Counted from the first letter of the stretch, positions 19,320 through 31,167 are shown. The stretch: 64,000 nucleotides of DNA from Pyropia yezoensis (GCA_009829735.1 CM020620.1:11715420-11779419), one strand, 5' to 3'. The notes: generated from the letters alone by a model not told the origin. Translations and numbers: made by a program.

Positions 19320-21149
19320 ATGCCCGCAATGCCCAGGCTGGCTGCAGTGGCGGCGGCGGCCGCCGTCGCGGTGGCCGCCACCGTCACTCTCACTGCGTAT
19401 GGTGCCGCTCCGCTGCCAACCGCGGCGGCGCACGTGGCCGCTAGCGGTCGGCAGGCCACCGGTTTCCACATCCCGGATTACCCGCGGTCCCTGCCGTTGG
19501 AAGTGTCGTCGACGGGTCCATCGTCGCGACAGGCGCCTCGAGAGTCGTCAGCGCTCCTGACACGGTCGCCACTGCCGTCCCAGCGACAGACGCGGGCGCC
19601 GACGCCCGCGTCGACGCGGCGGCCGACGAGGACGTCAACACCAGCGTCGACGCGGGAGCCCACCCCTGCACCGCGACAGGGAGCTACCAAGGCCCCTAGC
19701 CGCATGCTGACGCCGCCGCCGACGCCGCCGCCGACACGGGCGCGGACTCCGGCGCCGTCACCAGCGCGGACTCGGGCGGCCACCCGCGCGTCAACTCGGA
19801 CGCCCACCCGAGCGCCTACTCGGGCGCCCACACGCACTCCCCGAAAGACTCCGACGCCATCTGCCACGCGCCGCGCCTCGGCCTGGCGACTCGGCGATGG
19901 CCTCCGCAAGTGCACGTCTGCCAACGCGCGGGTGCGCCAGGAGGTGCGGGACATGACGGCAGCCGAGCGCACCGCCTTCACGGCCGCGGTGCGTGCGGTG
20001 CTGGACCCAGACGCGGGTTTTCCCGTGGACTTTTCGGCCATCCATCGTGCAAGCAAGGCTCACGGGTCCCCCACCTTCTTGCCTTGGCATCGGCTTTTTC
20101 TCCTCGAATTTGAGGACGCGCTGCGGTCAGTTGACCCTTCCGTGGCACTGCCATACTGTATGCTGTGTGGTGTCCTGGCGAGGCTGCACGGGGCGGGTGG
20201 TCCCCGCACTGTTCGTTCTGTTTTCCAGTGTCGCCTGCAGATCTTTCCTCGTGTGGGTGCTGTATCTCGAGCAGTCCCGCTGACTCTCCGCTCTTCGGCT
20301 TAGCGCTCTGGTCTGTTCCTTCCTCAATTTTGTGCTCTGTGGCTGGCTCTACTAATTTCTATCGTAGGGAAATGGTCCTCGGACTGGCGCGACCCAGCTG
20401 CTTCCCCGGTGTGGTCCGCCAGCCTCCTTGGGGGGTCCGATCCTGGTGAGTGTATCCCGGATGGACCATTTGCCAACCTAGGCGCCACCGCGCCGAGGCC
20501 GGGCTGCGTACGCCGGGGCTTTACCGGTCGCGCGGCGAAGGGCATGGGCGAAATACGGTTTGAGGAGCCGTCCGTACTGGCTGAGCTGGTGGGTGGCTCA
20601 TCCAACTACTCGTCGTTCGTGGACGCCCTCGAGTTTGCCCACGGCGCGGTCCACGTCGCGGTGGGGGGGGCGCAGCTGAGCGCTAACCAGGGCCACATGT
20701 ACTTTGTTGCACAAAGCAGCTGCGATCCTGCTTTCTTCGTCCACCATGCGTTTGTGGACCATCTGTGGGCAACCAGGCAGGCGGCACCTGGAAAGTCTCG
20801 CTCTGCGTACGCTGGGGTGCACGAAGGCCGGGCCGTGCGCTCGACAGACGAACTGGCCCCATTCGGCGCCACCGTGCGGCAGACGTTTGCCCTACCGTGC
20901 GTGTCGTACGCGCAACCGGGGCCTGGTCCTCAAGGGCGCTCGGCGGCAGGGGAGCCCCGCTCCCGGCTAGACGCGGAGAAGCTGGTCGAGGAGTCTATTG
21001 GGGACAAGTTGTGGCCGATGGAGCTGTTTGCGCGGCAAAACGGGTTGACCGAGGAGAACATTCAGCAGAAGAAGGTGGCGCTGAAGGCTGCTGAGGTGGA
21101 TGCAACTGTCAAGGGTAACACTGCAGCAGCTGCTGCGGGGAGGGAGTGA
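19320..21149 (+). CDS. tyrosinase-type (type 3 copper) protein, secreted or membrane-tethered
   Basis: Oxidises phenols with a dinuclear copper centre, by family. Exons 19320-20157 and 20368-21149 give 539 aa. The 210-bp intron has GTATGC and CGTAG ends and a TACTAAT branch-point sequence at 20350. Splicing rebuilds LPYWKWSSDW, the expected block after the CuA site. CuA ligands: His 242, His 248 and His 257 (FLPWHR). CuB ligands: His 371, His 375 and the FFVHH pair (405-406) with the following DHLW. The N terminus has a hydrophobic Ala/Val stretch fitting a signal peptide or anchor. Residues about 70-200 form a Pro/Thr/Arg/Ser stalk with repeats of the PT(R)xPT type, like an extracellular, possibly O-glycosylated linker. 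The C-terminal tail is charged. Pigment, wall cross-linking or wound roles are possible but not shown by the sequence. Confidence 0.85.
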
Positions 21150-21990
21150 TGCGTGCGTCGTGTCGGCGAGAGACAGGGTCAATCAAACCAATCTGTAGCT
21201 CGAGTGCAGCCACCCTTGTTCCCTATCGCTGCCGTGGCTGCAGCTCCGGCGCAGTCAGGTCCAAGCCAGGACCATGTGTGGCGCTTTGTTTTAGACTTCT
21301 CATTATTTGAGGCACTTGAAGTTTGTCGTGTGAGGGCAGTACTCGATGCAGCTCGTCGAGCTCTTTCTTCTCGTGCTCTTCATTTTCTCCCTTCTCTGTT
21401 TGTCTTCATGCTACGCGCGTTTTCTCCCTCTCAGAATGTCAGGTACCTTCCAACGGACGGTCGGAGATTGTCAAGTACTCTATGAGAAATACAGGTACCG
21501 CATTGGCTGAACAGCTGCTTGATAACCCAATCATGTGGTCGTATGCCGGGGCAGAATGGGCCGCAACTGGACCTCACGATGACGGATACGCTGTAATATT
21601 TGGAGTGTATAGGCGGATATAAACATTCAAGATTCAAAAAAGTTCGTTGGTCGTGCATGGTATATAGGCCCCGAATCCTTCTTCCGCCAGCATCCACCCC
21701 ACCTAACCACGCGCAATCCCGAAACCATCGCTCACCCCCCGCTCCCGCCCCCGGTCCCCCATAGGCTGACTCGCCCGCCGCCGGACGGGATGCAGTCACC
21801 GCGGAGGCCACGCCTGCGGCCTCCGCAGCGTCGGCGGTCGGCCACGCGACGCCCAGCGCCGCAGCACGTAGCAACTGGCGTACACCTCACGGCTGCTGTC
21901 CCATGAGGCCCCGCCTTGCCCCCCCTGTCAAGAGGTTTCCCCCCCTCCCAATCAACGACAATCCTCACCAGCACCACATGACCGGCGCGT
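21150..21990. other. spacer after the tyrosinase gene
   Basis: No gene recognised. It contains a 44-bp sequence (21512-21555) repeated with 5 mismatches at 36488-36531. Its middle part is AT-richer than the genes. Confidence 0.5.
21512..21555 (+). repeat. dispersed repeat, copy A
   Basis: The core CAATCATGTGGTCGTATG and its flanks match 36488-36531 in the same orientation, 39 of 44 bases. Weaker similarity extends on the left (ACCGCAT). It is probably the remnant of a mobile element. Confidence 0.55.
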
Positions 21991-22975
21991 TCAAACCAGC
22001 GGACCAGCCTTTGGGAGAGGAAAGGCGTCCTCCCTTCCGCCTCTCCTACGCACGGCCATCCTCACTGCCATCATCACCCGCGCCGTTAACGCTACCACCG
22101 CCGCGTCGTCCCACTGCTCGGTGGACGGGCCGACACCATCCACCAGCGCCGCAATGTCCACCACAGGCGCGAGCAAGCATGACGACGCCGTTATGCCGTC
22201 GCGGTCCAGCTGGCGCAGCAACCCTCAAACGCAATCCCTCCCAGCACCGTCCATTCGTGTGAATGAGCCATTCGTGTGAATTGAGCCATTCGTGTGAATG
22301 AGCGGAAACACGTTTACACATGGAACGTTTGCACGCACACCACAAAACAACGCAAAGAGAAACACGGCAACAAACAACAAGCACAATAAAAGCAGTCAAA
22401 ACACTCTCAGCGCGTCCACCCTGCGCAACGGCAAGGCATTCCCCACAAGCAGGCACCAGCCTAAGGCCATCACTACCACCACAGGCGCCCATCACACTCC
22501 CAACGCAACCCCGACCAAACAAAACCTCCTTTGTACAAGCAGAAGACGCGCCACCAGCCACGTCAGCTGTCCCCTCCCGCGTGCGACACAGCGCGTGTGG
22601 ACGCACGGCGTGTCGCAACCCCCAGACACCACCGCCGCCTCACGCGTGCGCGCGGAAGGGGCATTCGCCCTGGCCACGGGCCGAGTGAAATCCGCCGCCC
22701 TCACCTCCTACAGAACCCTCCGCGACGAGTGGAAAAAGTTTGGTGGCCACCGGCACCCAAGAGGGCATGACGGGGCATTTGTTGTACGGGCGCTCGCCGG
22801 CGCGGCCAACGGCACTCAGCCAGCGGGCGGACACCAGCAGCGGCTCGAGGGGCGGCTGCGGTGGGAGGGCCGACGACGGTGCCGCCGCCACCTCGAGCGC
22901 CGCCCCAGACCGCGGGGGCGGCGGGAATGCCGTCCAGGGGGACGCGCCGGCCCGAGCCTTGGACGACTTGCCCAT
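21991..22975 (-). CDS. possible two-exon gene of unknown function
   Basis: An ATG at 22975 (minus) has a near-perfect Kozak context (CACCATGGG) and opens 90 codons beginning MGKSSKARAGAS. A GTGAGG donor at 22704 and an AG at 22224 would join it in phase to a second open stretch (22223-21991) beginning LLRQLDRDGITASS, with balanced, helix-like composition. The total would be about 168 aa. I recognise no family. The proposed 481-bp intron is long for this window and covers three 17-18-bp tandem repeats, so the model is uncertain. Confidence 0.25.
22251..22302. repeat. three tandem 17-18-bp repeats
   Basis: CCATTCGTGTGAATGAG occurs three times head to tail (22251-22267, 22268-22285 with one inserted T, 22286-22302). 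Confidence 0.9.
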
Positions 22976-23827
22976 GGTGGTGAAGAAGGGAGGGCGTGAG
23001 AGTCGGGTCACCACAAGGCCGACGGCAAGCGTGGGATGGGGGGCGAATCGGACAGGGGGGGAGGGGCTAGGGAATGATAGAGGAAGGGGGGTAGGGAGGG
23101 GGGGCGCCAACGACAGCAGAGGAGGCGAAAGGTGGCGCGCGTGGGAGACGGGCCGGCGTTCAAGAGGGTGTGTTCCAAGCGCCCCCGACCACCCCAACGC
23201 CGCGCGTGTCGCTGCGCGGACACGCCCCCACTGCGCCACGTGCACGGGCCGCGAGCCTGCTCGGGCCCTCGGCCCTCCAGGCTGAGGAGCGACCCCGGGG
23301 GGCTGGCTCTCGCGCGGTCGTGATGTGGCCCGTCAGCGGGCATGCGACGGCTGCACGAAATCGCACTCCGTTGCCGCCAGGCCCAGGACACCCCCCCCCC
23401 CCGCCGCGCAGAAGGGGGGGGGTGTTCTGCCGGCCCATATCACATGCAGTTTCGGCCTCGAGAGCGATCCGGGATACTCCGCGGCAGCTGATGCGCGTTT
23501 CATCTCAGCGAGAGCTCCCGTCAGGAGGTGTTGAGCGGAGCAGGATCCACGGCCGGGCCGGGCCCGAGCGTGCACTCATGCCTCCAGCTTGTATTTGTGT
23601 ACTTAGATCATGAATTGGATGTCCACCTGCCCGCCGGCTTTCGAGCAGCGGTCAGGGGTCGCCCACGACGAACGCGCACGAATGCCTCATGAGAGTCACC
23701 CTCTGGTCATGCGCCAACGCTCCTCCACCGCCCGCCGCCCCCCTCGAACCTCTTGTCCCCTCCGCCTCCCTCCTCCCACCACCCCCTCTTGGTCCTCTTT
23801 TGGAGCACTCTTCTGGGACCTTCTCCA
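22976..23827. other. spacer upstream of the RMP1/NEPRO-like gene
   Basis: No gene recognised. Purine- and pyrimidine-biased runs and a C run near 23391. It should contain the promoter of the gene starting at 23828 and perhaps of the minus-strand candidate ending at 22975. Confidence 0.4.
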
Positions 23828-25929
23828 ATGTCAGCTCCGGCAGCGCGGCCTAAGCGGCGGCGCTCCCGCGCCCCCCCCCAAACCCCCCCCCCCCCCCCCT
23901 GTCCGTGGCGGCGGCGGCCGCCGCCGCCGCCGCCCCCCACCTCCGCGCCCTCGCCCGCATCGCGCACCACCCCACCCGCTCCACCGAGCGCACCATCTTT
24001 GCACAGCTGCTGTACAAGAACGTATCGCAGCATCGGCACGGCCCCTACTTTGGCCGCCTCCGCGGCGCCCGCCGCGCGCAGGCGGCCATTGACGACGCGG
24101 TCGCTGCCGTCCTCGACGCCGTCGCGGCCGCCGCGTTGAGCGGGACCACGGCAGTGGGGTCCCACCGCGGCGGGAGGCCAGGAGGGACGGTTGGCCGGCC
24201 CGGCGGTCGTGGCGGTGGCGGTGGCGACGGCGGTGGCGGTGGCGGTGGCGGCAGCGGCGGCGGCGGCCGGGAGCGGCACGCTGCCGCCGTGGCGGGTGGC
24301 GTGGTGGCTGCGGCGGGCGCAGCGGCGGCGGCTGCGGCGCCTCCAATGACGACGGCGGCAGCCGCTGCTGCGGCAGTGTCGCTGAGCGACCGGCTCGCCA
24401 CCCTCACCCGCGTGGTGGACCACCACAACCGCACCGCCGCGCCCGCCGCGGCGGCGGCCGTATCGGCGCACCTGCTGTCGCGTGCGCATTTTGTGCCGTT
24501 TGGGGTGGCGGCCGTCGCCGCGCTCGCCCGCATCGTGGCGATGGACGGGCGGCTGGGGGAGGCGGCCGCCGCGGCGGCGCGGGAGGTAGCGCTCGCGACG
24601 GCAACGGCAGCGGCGGTGGGGGCGGCCGCACGGGCGGGCGCCGCTGCCGCCGCCGCGGCCAGCGGCGTCGGCGGCGGCAGCGGCGGCTCGGGGGGGGCGG
24701 GGGGTGGGGGAGGGGAGGCGGAAGACACTGGCGCCATTCTCCCGCGGCCTCCTGTAGGGGCGGCCGCCGCGGCCGCCGAACGGCGACACGCCGTGGGGGG
24801 TGCGCGCCCCCCCCCGCAGGGGGGGGGGGCGCCGCCGCCGCCTCCGCAAAAGCGGCAGCGGCTCGCCGCGGCTGCCGCCGCCGTCCCGCCGCCGCTGCTG
24901 CCGTCGCTAGCCATGGCCCCGTCGCTGGCCGTGGCCCCGCTGGGGGCGCGGGGGGTGCCCCGTGGCCCCCCGCCAACCGCCTTGGCGGCCCCGCCCCCGC
25001 CCGCGGGGCCGTCCTTGTACGACCTCTTATTGGATGGAATGGATGACGACGGCGGCGTGCCTCTGGCTGCGGCCACGGTCACCCCCGCCCGTGGGGGATC
25101 CGCCGCCGTCGTCGTCGTCGGCGGTGGCGGCGGCGGTGGTGGTGGTGGTGGCGGTAGTGGTGGTGGTGGTGGTGGTGGCGGTGGTGGTGGCGGTGGTGGT
25201 GGTGGTGGTGGTGGTGGTGGTGGTGGCTTTGGCGGTGGGCACGGCGGTGGCGACACGGCGGCCGGCTCGCCTGGCAGATCCCCGGCCGTGGAGCTGATGG
25301 CGACCACGGCTGCCGCCCCGTTTACGGGCGCACCCCGGCGGGCGGGAGGGGGCGCCGCCGCCGCCGCCGCCAGTGTCGCCGCCACCACCGTCGCGTCTGC
25401 GGCTGCTGCTGCCTCTGCCCGGGGGCAGGCCCCCATTGCGGTCGCCCCTGCAGGCAGTGGCGGCGGCGGTGGCAATGAGCACGAGCGCGGCAACGACAGC
25501 GCAGACGGCGGTGGCGAGGGTGGTGGCGGTAGACCCCGTGGCGGCGGCGGGCATGGGGCTGGCACCGCCATTCCCGGCGGCGGCGGCGGCAACGGCGGCG
25601 GCGGCGGCAGTATCGCCAGTGGCGGCCCTGCTGCGGGGGCACCCCGCTGCCGCCGCGGCGACGCCGGCGGCAGCGTCGATGCCGCGATCGACAGCCCCGC
25701 CACTGCCGCACCTGCCGCCGCCTCGCCGGCAGGGGTTACCGGTGGTGGTGCCGCCGCCGCCGCCGCGACCGCCGCCGTCGCCACCGCCGCCCTCACCGCC
25801 GCCGCCACCACGCCTGCCACGCCCGCGGCCGTCGACCCGGTCGCGGTCACCCCCTCCCGGCGGCGGCGGCGGCGGCGGCGCGACCGCGAGGCAGAGGCGG
25901 CCATTGACGCCCTCTTTGATCGGCTATAG
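23828..25929 (+). CDS. RMP1/NEPRO-like nucleolar protein (RNase MRP-associated), with an apparent frameshift
   Basis: The conserved part starts with TIFAQLLYKNVSQHRHGPYF (about 23992-24050), matching the RNxNQHR-type motif of RMP1/NEPRO proteins. It continues with SRAHFVPFGVAAVAALARI (about 24475), the second family block. The last residues, IDALFDRL after an Arg run, match the usual IDDIF-like C terminus. These proteins act in the nucleolus, in RNase MRP and pre-rRNA processing. The only good ATG is at 23828 (MSAPAARPKRRRSR, a likely nuclear signal). It is one frame away from the conserved part, and the frames meet at a run of about 18 C (23883-23899); one added C would join them. Without that, only GTG is available at 23905. 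The middle is Ala/Gly low complexity with a long poly-Gly tract from a GGT/GGC repeat (25110-25240). Convergent with the bHLH-GAF gene. Confidence 0.6.
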
Positions 25930-26461
25930 GCGCCGCCGCCACGCCGGCAGTCGCGCTCCCCCGCCCTCGCCGTCGCCCCCATCCCCCCCCCTCCCCCCTT
26001 CTCTCCCTTGTGCGCCCCCACCGCTACCTCCCTCGGGCAACCACGCCCTGAGCACACAAGGCACAAGAGCAAGCGAGTAAAGAAAGACGATGGCCGTGTG
26101 GTTCCCCCCCCCTTCTCTATTGTATTGTACATGAGCGCTTGACCGACGTGCGGCCGCCCTCCCCCTTCCCCCCTCCTCCCCACCCCCGTTCCCCTTCCCC
26201 CCCCCCTTCCCCTTCATCTTACCCGCCTACGGCGGCAGGCGTGCAGTTTGGTCCCGAAAAAGAATGGACCTCCAAAAGGGACCTCGCCCTCCCCCCATCA
26301 GCGTTGCGGGGTCGTTGAGAGGCCGTTGAGCTCCCCGCGGCGGCGTGCGGCTCGGTGCGGCGCGCGGGGCGCGGCGGCGAGCACGCGGCGAGCGCCAACC
26401 CCCACCCCCCCCCCCCCCCCAGCGGTGGGCTCAGGAACCTGGGGGGGGGGGCGCGGGGTGG
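25930..26461. other. convergent spacer between the RMP1/NEPRO-like and bHLH-GAF genes
   Basis: Pyrimidine-rich DNA with several C runs; no gene seen. It holds both 3' UTRs. Confidence 0.5.
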
Positions 26462-27441
26462 TCATGCCCGCCCTCCCCCACCGCCCCCCGCCCCCTCCGC
26501 CGGTGGCGGTGCCGACCCCCCCACCGCCACCGCCGCCCCCACCGCCGCCCCCACTGCCGCCACCACCCTTGCCGCGAGCGCCACCGCCCCCGCGTCGTAC
26601 CGCCGTTCGGCCGTATCGTACAGGAGTGCAACGCCAACGAGCGCGCGGCGTCCCCCCACCCCACCTCCAACACCACCACCAGCGGCGGCGGCGGCAGCGG
26701 CGGCACCACCCCCGCCATGGCCCCCGACGCCGTCCACCCCCACCGGGACGGCAATGGCGGTGGCGAGGCCCGCCGCAGCCGCCGCCGCCCCGCGCCGCAG
26801 CACCGCCGGCGGCGCGCCGAGCAGCGGCGCGTGCCACTCGGCGCGGCCCGTGGCGGCAACGCGGCCGGCCACGTCCACGCCCGCCGGCACCCGCCCGCCG
26901 CGGGCGGTGGCTGCAAACGTCGCCAGCCGCTCGGCGGCGCTGTGCGGGGGGGGGAGCGGGGAGGAGGGCGACATGGGGTGAGAAGGAGGGGGGGGGGGGG
27001 AGGCGGAGGCGGCGGCGGCGGCGGCGGGGGTGGCGGCGGCGGAGGCGGCGGCGGCGGCGGGCGCCCCCCGCCGCCACCCGCGGCCCCCGCCGCCGTCAGG
27101 GCGGCCACGTCCATCGCGCCGGCAGACGGGCTGCCCGTCGATGCCGCCGACGGCGCGCCGCCGGCCGACGCGGTCGGCGTGGACCCCGAGCTCGCCGACG
27201 AGGACGACAGGCCGCCGCCACCGCCGCCGCCTCCCCCACCGCCGCCACCGCCCCTGCTGCCGCCACCACCGAGGCGGCCATGCCGCTCGAGGGTGCAGCG
27301 GGAAAAGACGAGGTGGGCCTCGGCGACGCCCCCCGCCCCCCCGGGCACCAGCGCCCAATACTCCCCATACGCCCACCCGCTGGCGTCACAAAATAGGCGC
27401 AGACCGGCGGCGAGGACGTCGGCGAGCACCGCGGCGGGGGT

Positions 27442-27477
<36 letters not shown>

Positions 27478-28017
27478 TGAAGCGGCGGCGCCCCCCCCCC
27501 CCCCACCCGACTGGTCTCTCTCGGTGGCGTCCGCCACCGCGTCGGCGACCGCGTCGGCCGCCCACACGGCCAGCCGCTCGTCGGTGCTGACGGCCACGGT
27601 GGCGGCGGCGGCGGCGGCCTGTGCAACCAGCGCGGCGACCACCCCCGCTGCAACGCCCAGCAGGTCTGCCTTGTGGGTCACCCCGGCGGTGGCGTCGGCG
27701 GGGAGCGCCTCGCGGAGCTGCCGGAAGCCGTCGGCCAGCCGTTGCCGGCACCGCCGCGTGTGGCGAACGTTGTTGGGGTTGCGCGGCCGCCGCCGGGGGG
27801 GGCGCCCGCCGTCGGCCGCGGCCGCCGCCGCTACTGCCGCGGCCGCTGCCCCCACCCCCGATCGCCGTGCCGCGGCGGTCGTGCCGGCCGCGGAAGCAGC
27901 GGCAACTGCGGCGGCGGCGGCGGCGGCGGCGGCGACGGCGGCCTCAGAGGGGGGCACCCCCAGCCCCCACACGGGGCCACCGCCGCCGCTGCTGCTGCCG
28001 TCGCCGCCGCTGCCGCT

Positions 28018-28048
<31 letters not shown>

Positions 28049-29193
28049 AGCGGGACCACCCCCGCCGTCAGCGTGCGGCCGGCCGGTACAGGTGGCGGCA
28101 GGCCGCCCTTGGCCCCCCCGCCCCCTGTGGCCCCCAACGGAGGCGAATGGGCGGGCGTCGGCGGCCGCGCGGCCGTGACGAGGCTCACTGGTCGGGCGGC
28201 GCCTGCCGGCCAGGCGGTTGACTGGGAGGTGCGCGCGGCGGCAGCAGCGTCGGCGGTTGCGGCAGCGTTGCCCCTGCCTCGACCCGTCCGCGGGGGTGGC
28301 CAAAAGGCACCCGCCTGCCCGGGGGGGACTGCCCAGCCGCCGCCGCCACCGCCGCCGCCATCATCGGCAGAAGCGGCTTTGGCAGTGGCGGCGGCCGGCG
28401 CGCCCACGTCCCCCCCCACCAACCCGTGGCTCGCCGCCGATCTGCCCGTGGTCGACGCCGACGCTGCCGCCGCCTCTGCCGCCGTTGCGGCCGCCGCCGG
28501 CCCTGCTGAAGACCCTGTCGGCAGCGGCAGAGGGGGGCCCCGCCACGCGGCGACGGCGCCCACTCCTGCCGGTGACGTGGCAGCCGTGGAGGCGGTTGGC
28601 GGGGGGAGGGGGGGGGGGGCGAGGTGCGCGCCCCACCCCGGCAAAGGCCAGCCGCCGCCGCCGCCGCCGCCCCCCCCCCCCGCACGCCAGCCAGCGGTGG
28701 CACCACCGCCCCCGCCCGTGGCGGGCGCGGGGGACGGCGATGGCGGCAGCCACGTGTATGCGGGCGTTGGGAAGGCAGCGCCCCCCCCGGTGGGCGTGGA
28801 AGACTGGGGCGGCCACTCGTACGAAGGGGGGGCGGTGGCCGGCCAGCCTGCGGATGTCACCGCGATGGAAGCGGCGGCGGTGGGGTGTGCTGCCGCAGAG
28901 GCAGACGACGTCGCGGCCAGAGCGGCGGGGGTGGAGACCCACGAGGCCGGCCCCGCGGCGGCGGCGGCGGCGGCGGTGGCGGCACCGCCACCATCCGCGC
29001 CCTCGCCAGCCGCAGCTACAGCGGCAGCGGTAGCGGAAGCGGCGGCGGCGGCGGCGGCCCCGTCTGTGTCTGGGGCCTCGTTGGTGGCCAGGAAGGCGGC
29101 GGGCTGGAGGAGGCCCACCTCGTCGACGCCCCAGTCGCCAACAAGCCGAAAGGGGCCGCCCCCATCATCAGCGCCAGAGTCGTCGTCTTGCAT
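26462..29193 (-). CDS. bHLH protein with a C-terminal GAF-like domain, with an apparent frameshift
   Basis: From ATG 29193 (MQDDDSGADD, minus strand) the first 460 residues are Ala/Gly/Pro low complexity. A bHLH follows at about 466-530: RHTRRCRQRLADGFRQLREA, then a loop and HKADLLGVAAGVVAAL. The usual basic-region Glu that reads the E-box is replaced by Cys. Next comes LFCDASGWAYGEYWAL (about 590-605), the start of a GAF-like fold as in plant MYC-type bHLH N-domains. After a Gly/Ala insertion the frame becomes poly-Pro noise. In the frame one base away the rest of a GAF domain is clear (VDVAGRVAATGRAEW, GLATAIAVPV, LVGVALLYDT) and ends at a stop at 26462. A one-base change in a C6 run at 27064-27069 would join the two. 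Nuclear regulator that may sense a small ligand: inferred. Confidence 0.6.
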
Positions 29194-29845
29194 GGTTACT
29201 CCCCAGGGAGCCGTGGTGGGTCTACCGATGAGGGCGGGGGGATCTGGGTCAGCGGGGTAGAGCGGCCGTGCGAGTGCGATGATGCTCAGGGGAGTAGCGG
29301 GTTTCGCCGTCAGCGGCAGCTGTCGCCACGCCCCCGTGGGGGCAGTGCACAGCCCGTGGAGGCAGGCGAGGCCACAGCCAACGGGTCGTAAGGGGTGGAC
29401 GTCGAATGGCAAGAGCGGGGGGGGCGGAAGCAGTGATGCAGCGGCAGCGCCGTCGGGGACAACGTCAGAGGGGTGGTGGTTGGGGGAGTGGTGAAGGGTG
29501 GGCAACGAGCGCAATGGAGTGTGGCGGGGGATTGCCGATGACGGGGCGCGGGGGGGGGGGACTGCGTCACTCCCACCCCGCGCCCCTACCCTCTTATGCA
29601 CGGGGCGGCGGCCATCGGGAATGGGGGGGGCGGGCGGGCGGGGGGAGGAGCGGATGGGGGAGATGGATCCACGCCCCGCCCGCCGGCGCGGTGGGGAGCG
29701 TCGCGCGCCAACGGCGGCGGCCGCTGGCCGGTCGGCTCGGCAGCCACGATCGTGGGCTGCACGCGCCCGCGCGCCCGCGCGCCCGCGCGCCCGCCGTGCG
29801 CAAGTGAATGGGGGCGGCGGAAGCTGACGCCGACAGCGACCATGG

Positions 29846-30135
29846 GGTGGACCAATGGGATCCCAGCATTTTAAGGTCGGAAAGGCCGACTGGCGCATTC
29901 CAGTGCCCACTGGCCGTCGGACCACCACCGCCGCGGGATCTTCCAGGGAGGAGCGACGCGGCGTTGCAATTGTCTTCACGACCCACCAGCTGGCGCTGCG
30001 GGTGGGAAGGGGGCGGGGGTAGGAGGGGGGGTGAAAAATATGGGCGGGACGGGACAGGTCGGGCCGACAGGGGCTGGGGCTGACGCCGCCAGCACGAGCA
30101 TCGTGGGCCAATGGGGTGCCCGCATTTTCGAATGG
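29846..30135 (-). promoter_or_regulatory. candidate bHLH-GAF promoter with duplicated CCAAT blocks
   Basis: Two related blocks, ACCAATGGGATCCCAGCATTTT-like at about 29849 and CCAATGGGGTGCCCGCATTTT-like at about 30107, lie 650-900 bp upstream of the minus-strand ATG at 29193. CCAAT plus a CATTTT tail is kept in both. No TATA box is evident between them and the gene. Confidence 0.3.
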
Positions 30136-31167
30136 GACGGACCGACGCTTGCATCCGTGTGCGACCAGGAGCGCGAGGGAGGTTGGGATCTCCACGACGA
30201 GGGCATGCTTTGTCAAGCAACGAGGCCACGCGTGCAGCACCGCACCTCTCATTGGTCCGGGCGGCGACTTGCACTCTTAGGCCCCGCAGCATCGGGCGAG
30301 CCCCTCCCATCCATGATGGCAGCGCTCGTTTCAGCCAACAAATTAAAACACGAACCCACTGTCTTATCGTCCTGCCATCCCATTGGACGATGCGACTGAG
30401 GCGGTGAAAAGAAGCCGAGCCTACACCCAGAACGCCTCCCCCTCTCGTGTCAGTCTTGCATAGCGATCCAGGTCGAACACAGTGCTGGTCTCCCATTGGT
30501 TAAGCGACCCGATCGACGTCCCGTGCCTCTGACTGGGAGGCACGTGTCCACGTCACGGCGGTGCTCGTGCCGCGCCGATGTCCCCAGTGCGGTCCCGTTG
30601 GCGACCCGCCACCGCGTCTACCACTCACCGCGCGTGGCCGTGCAGGGTTACAGCTGGGCGGCCCGAGTGCCTCACCGCCGCACCGCCAGCCACGCTGGCG
30701 ATTCCCGCCTCCCCCCTCCGCCACGCGCGGGGGATTGACTGGCCGCGACCTGTGAGTGACAGCCTTCTGCCATGCTGATGGACTCTGGGCCAAGGGTTCT
30801 GCCCAAAGACGGCCAGGGTGGCGGGTGGTGGGCGTTGGGGTGGTGGAGAGGGTGGGGGGGGGGGGGAGAGCGGATGAGATGAAACCCTCCCTGCCGTCCG
30901 GTTGCGTGGGGGCGTTCCCACCCGCCCGCCCACCCCCGCGGCACGACCGCCCGCCGGCGCGGCCCGCCGCCATTGCAACAGGGGTCACGCGGAGGCCGCC
31001 AGTGTGTCCACCCATTCCCCCCCCCCCCCCCCCCCCCCCCCACCCCCGGCGCCCGTTTGTGGCGTGCCACTCGTTTTCTTCGCCATGCCCTCTGGCTGCC
31101 CACGCCCCCCGCGCGGCCAGGCGGCCCGCCGGGCAGCGCCGGGGGGAGAAGGCGGCGCGCGCGCCGC

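Noticed and set aside
20158..20303. Continuation of the tyrosinase first exon frame to a stop
   Set aside because: Intron sequence after the GTATGC donor; it breaks the conserved PYW block.
26345..29260. Long plus-strand frame of nearly 1000 codons
   Set aside because: Antisense shadow of the bHLH-GAF gene; the minus strand carries the bHLH and GAF motifs.
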